Assembly (NCBI GenBank): GCA_036381125.1
Contig: DASVDK010000100.1
Coordinates: 1-10,674 of the forward strand
Length of the DNA: 10,674 nucleotides
Direction: 5' to 3'
Origin: DASVDK01 sp036381125 [NCBI: Thermodesulfobacteriota bacterium]
GTDB taxonomy: Bacteria; DASVDK01
Each line of letters opens with the position of its first letter. Positions within the stretch are counted from its first letter, which is position 1. Below the pieces are notes generated by a model, which was given only the letters and a program-made list of their open reading frames with translations, searched no databases and was not told where the DNA came from. A program made the position numbers and the translations under genes. Positions 6,037 to 10,674 of the stretch are shown here, in pieces.

Positions 6037-7934
6037 ATGGCTGCAACGCTGAGGCACACCGGCATCGGCGTCGTGGGGGACCTGCCCTGGGGTACGCACT
6101 TCTGCCATTTCTACGAGACGAAGGACGACCTCCTCGACACGCTGGTCCCGTACTTCAAGGCCGGGCTCGAGAGCCACGAGCTCTGCGTATGGGTGATCTC
6201 GACGCCCCTGACGGAGGAGGACGTCCGGACGGCCCTCCGAAGCGCCGACCCTGCCTTCGGCCGACGCCCGACCGGCCGCGGCCTGGAGATTCTCCTCGGC
6301 CACGAGTGGTATCTCGCGGACGGGACGTTCGACCTGCGGAGAGTGGTCCGCGGCTGGCACGAGAAGCTCGAACGCGCCCTGGCCAGGGCTACTCGGGGAT
6401 GCGGGTCAGCGGGGCGACGGGCTGGCTCTCGCAGAGGGACTGGGCGGACTTCTGCGCGTACGAGGAGGCCGTCAACGAGGCCATCACCCGGCGGCCGATG
6501 ATGGTCCTCTGCAGCTACCCGCTCACGGCGTGCGGGGCGGCGGAGGTCCTGGACGTGGCGCGCACGCACGAGTTCGCCCTGGCAAAGCGACACGGGCGCT
6601 GGGACGTCGTCGAGCCCTCCGACCTCAAGCAGGTCAAGGCCGAGCTCAAGAGGCTGAACGAGGAGCTGGAGCGGCGCGTCGAGGAACGGACGAGACAGCT
6701 GACCGTCGCGAACGAGGAGCTCACGAAGGAGGTCCTCGAGCGCGCGCGGGCGGAAGAGGCGCTGCGCAAGAGCGAGGAGCGTTACGCGCTGGCCCTCCGC
6801 GCGGCGAACGACGGGCTCTGGGACTGGGACCTCGACCGGAACGAGGCGTACTACTCGCCGCGCTGGAAGAGCATGCTCGGCTTCGAGGAGGGGAAGATCC
6901 GGGGCGAGTATCGGGAATGGGTGACGCGCATTCACCCGGAGGATCGCGACCGGGTGCTCGCGGCCGTTCGAGAGCACCTCGCCGGGCGGTCCGCCTCGTA
7001 CGAGTGCGAGTACCGGATGCGTCACCGGGACGGCAGTTACCGGTGGGTGCTGGCCCGCGGGCGGGCGGAGCGGGACCCGGGCGGGACGGTGCGTCGGATG
7101 GTCGGCTCGCACACCGACATCACCGAGCGCAGGCGGGCCGAGGAGGCGTTGCGAGCCGCACAGGCCGAGCTGGCGCACGCGAGCCGGGTGACGACCATGG
7201 GAGAGCTGGTGGCCTCCATCGCTCACGAGGTGAACCAACCGCTCGCGGCCATCGTCGCCAACGGCCACGCCTGCCTGCGCTGGCTCGCGCAGGAGAGGCC
7301 GGACCCCGGGGAGGCGCGGGCCGCCGTCGAGCGCGTCATCCGCGACGGCAAGCGCGCGAGCGACGTGATCGGCCGGATTCGCGCGCTCTCGACGAGAGCC
7401 GCCCCGCAGAAGACCGCGCTGGACGTGAACGAGGTCATTCGAGACGTCGTCGCGCTGATCCGGAGCGAGGCGCTGCAGCACCGGGTCGTGCTGCGGACCG
7501 ACCTGTCGTCCGCGCTGCCGCCGGTGCACGGCGATCGGGTCCAGCTTCAGCAGGTGATCCTGAATCTCGTGGTGAACGGGATCGAGGCCAGCGAGTCGGT
7601 CACGGAGCGGCCGGCGGAGCTGTGGATCGGGTCGTCCCGAGACGACACGGGCGGCGTGCTCGTCGCGGTGCAGGACTCCGGCGCCGGCGTCGACCCGGCG
7701 CACATGGCCCGGATCTTCGAGGCGTTCTTCACCACCAAGCCCGGCGGCATGGGCATGGGGCTGTCGATCAGCCGGTCGATCGCCGAGGCGCACGGCGGCC
7801 GGCTGTGGGTCACGCCCAACGCCGGGCCGGGCGCGACCTTTCGGTTCACGCTGCCGGCCGAGCTCGCGATCGCCGGCCGACGCGAGGGCGATCGAACCTC
7901 ACCACGCCCCCCGGCGTACCAGGCCTCGCTCTGA
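6037..7934 (+). CDS. MEDS-PAS-HisKA-HATPase sensor histidine kinase, reading frame broken by a one-base shift
   Basis: ATG 6037 (GGGAGG 8 bp upstream) opens a MEDS sensory domain: GDLPWGTHFCHFYETKDDLL, then VPYFKAGLESHELCVWVI and LGHEWYLADGTFDL. After HEKLERALA (codon ending 6384) this frame turns to Arg/Gly-rich noise and stops at 6501. The rest of MEDS (GYSGMRVSGATGW, WADFCAYEEAVNEAI, MMVLCSYPL) continues in the -1 frame to TGA 7934. Joined, the protein has about 632 residues: MEDS 14-192, coiled coil 196-245, PAS 246-365, HisKA with His397 (IAHEVNQPLAA), HATPase with Asn514, DSGAG 547-551 and GGMGMGLSISRS. MEDS is named after DcmR, a dichloromethane-responsive regulator, and occurs in methanogen and methylotroph sensors. 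As drawn, the gene gives a truncated MEDS fragment; a kinase-only product from a later ATG such as 6399 is possible. A sequencing error, a pseudogene or real frameshifting could each explain it. Confidence 0.88.
6382..6390 (+). other. Frameshift point inside the MEDS domain
   Basis: The sequence GCCAGGGCT is read GCC AGG GCT in the upstream frame (Ala-Arg-Ala). The MEDS domain continues only if base 6384 is read twice, giving GCC CAG GGC TAC (Ala-Gln-Gly-Tyr). That equals one missing base in the run. There is no X-XXY-YYZ slippery heptamer here, so a deletion or a base-calling error is more likely than programmed frameshifting. Confidence 0.85.
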
Positions 7935-8501
7935 CGCGCGCCGGCGCCCCGGGTCCGTGGTCGCGGCGCCCGCGGCCTCCACCGACGTACCCACGACCTC
8001 CACGTCGCCCCGCATGCCGGCCTCGGTGTGGCCGGGAATGTTGCAGGCAAACTCGATGTCCCCGCGCCCGGCGAACCGCCAGATCAGCGCCTTCGTCTCC
8101 CCGGGCCGGAGGCCGAGCACGTTCGGCTCGTCGTGGACCATGTTCGGCATCCCCACCATCGCTCTCCGGTGGGCCGCCAGCTCCTCGCGCGTCCCGATGG
8201 CGAACTCGTGCGGGAGGCGACCGACGTTGGTGACGACGAATCGGACCGTCTCGCCGGCTCGCACCTCGAGACGCCGGACGTCGAACGCGATGTCGCGCGC
8301 CTCGATCCGGACGGTCCGGGTCACGTCGGCGGCCCTCCCCGGGCGCCCGGCCGCCGTCGGTTGCGCGCCGTGCGGGTGCTCGCCGGCCGCGCCGCCGTGC
8401 CCGTGGCCGTTGCCGGCCGAGCGTGCGAGGGACGGCAGGCCGGCCGAGCCGGCGACCGCGAGGACGAGGACGAGCAGGACCCTTGCGACGAGACGATCCA
8501 T
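7899..8501 (-). CDS. Periplasmic type-1 copper cupredoxin (CopI-like)
   Basis: A 200-residue exported blue-copper protein. Residues 1-29 are a signal peptide (MDRLVARVLLVLVLAVAGSA...). A His/Gly-rich segment follows (His33, 35, 42, 44). The cupredoxin domain runs from about 62 to 171. The expected type-1 ligands are His98 (LPHEFAIG), Cys153, His158 and Met163 (FACNIPGHTEAGM). A Met-rich loop, MVGMPNMVHDEPN (115-127), lies between them. These His/Met-rich additions and the neighbouring copper ATPase fit CopI-type periplasmic copper-resistance cupredoxins, which bind or oxidise periplasmic copper; the CopI name is by resemblance. ATG 8501 has AGGAGG 5 bp upstream. The C-terminal tail beyond residue 172 is Arg/Ala-rich, and its last 36 bp overlap the 3' end of the convergent MEDS kinase gene. 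Confidence 0.93.
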   Translation of the reverse strand: MDRLVARVLLVLVLAVAGSAGLPSLARSAGNGHGHGGAAGEHPHGAQPTAAGRPGRAADVTRTVRIEARDIAFDVRRLEVRAGETVRFVVTNVGRLPHEFAIGTREELAAHRRAMVGMPNMVHDEPNVLGLRPGETKALIWRFAGRGDIEFACNIPGHTEAGMRGDVEVVGTSVEAAGAATTDPGRRRASERGLVRRGAW

Positions 8502-8555
8502 TGCAACCTCCTGGTGCGTGTGCGGGGTGTCGAGGCTCCGGTCGACGAGGGTAGT

Positions 8556-8584
8556 CGGGCGGCGGCTGCGGGAGCCGCCGCCCG
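8556..8584. terminator. Strong 12-bp GC hairpin between copA and the cupredoxin gene
   Basis: CGGGCGGCGGCT (8556-8567) pairs perfectly with AGCCGCCGCCCG (8573-8584) around the 5-base loop GCGGG. It sits 33 bp after the copA stop and 55 bp before the cupredoxin start. On the minus-strand transcript it is followed by ACTACCCTCG, with no U tract, so it is not a classic intrinsic terminator. It may set relative expression of the two genes by partial termination or as an mRNA stability stem (inference). Confidence 0.5.
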
Positions 8585-8616
8585 TATCGAACGCTCGAGG
8601 CGCCTGTCGGGGCGCG

Positions 8617-10674
<2,058 letters not shown>

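Noticed and set aside
6189-6383. N-terminal part of the 581-residue frame starting at 6189
   Set aside because: This stretch is off-frame noise overlapping the genuine first half of the MEDS domain. The frame only becomes real after the frameshift near 6384.
6379-6390. Programmed -1 ribosomal frameshift in the MEDS kinase
   Set aside because: No slippery heptamer is present at CTGGCCAGGGCT and no obvious stimulatory structure was noticed, so a mutation or sequence error is preferred.
6111-7793. 560-residue minus-strand open frame opposite the MEDS kinase
   Set aside because: Antisense shadow with Arg/Pro/Leu-rich sequence and no motifs; the plus strand has an obvious kinase.
8556-8584. Classic rho-independent terminator after copA
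   Set aside because: The stem is perfect, but neither strand shows a U run after it, so it is listed only as a hairpin of uncertain role.

Overview
The window is very GC-rich and gene-dense. It encodes an outer-membrane efflux lipoprotein, so it comes from a Gram-negative (diderm) bacterium. The mix of soluble and membrane histidine kinases, a MEDS-domain sensor and an ECF sigma factor fits environmental high-GC lineages such as Rokubacteria/Methylomirabilota or a proteobacterium. That placement is only an impression and no marker gene settles it.

Region 1 (1-3355, all minus strand) reads as one six-gene operon, in transcription order: a stand-alone FixJ-type receiver (3355-2984), an ECF sigma factor (2935-2312), a soluble PAS histidine kinase (2303-1185), a 57-residue four-cysteine mini-protein (1188-1015), a short AraC-type regulator (1028-603) and the start of an OprM/NodT efflux lipoprotein (598 to beyond the left edge). 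From the sigma gene onward the joins are 8 bp, a 4-bp ATGA overlap, a 14-bp overlap and 4 bp, so translational coupling is likely. No anti-sigma gene is present.

Region 2 (3356-6036) has a 130-bp spacer with two 21-bp-spaced TATACG-type sites, a membrane histidine kinase (DUF4118-GAF-HisKA-HATPase, 5216-3486, minus) and an 820-bp gap without a convincing gene. The gap carries a third site of the same type (TATACC-AA-GGTATA).

Region 3 (6037-7934, plus) is a MEDS-PAS histidine kinase whose reading frame is broken by a one-base shift near 6384. Its kinase core closely resembles that of the region 2 kinase. No response regulator with a DNA-binding domain is in the window, so the operators and the two kinases probably belong to a FixJ/NarL-type regulator encoded elsewhere.

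Region 4 (7899-10674, minus) is a copper-handling pair: a Cu(I) P1B-1 ATPase (CopA, running off the right edge) followed by a periplasmic type-1 copper cupredoxin resembling CopI. A strong hairpin lies between them.

Overall the window joins several layers of signal transduction to export functions: multidrug or solute efflux on the left and copper export on the right.
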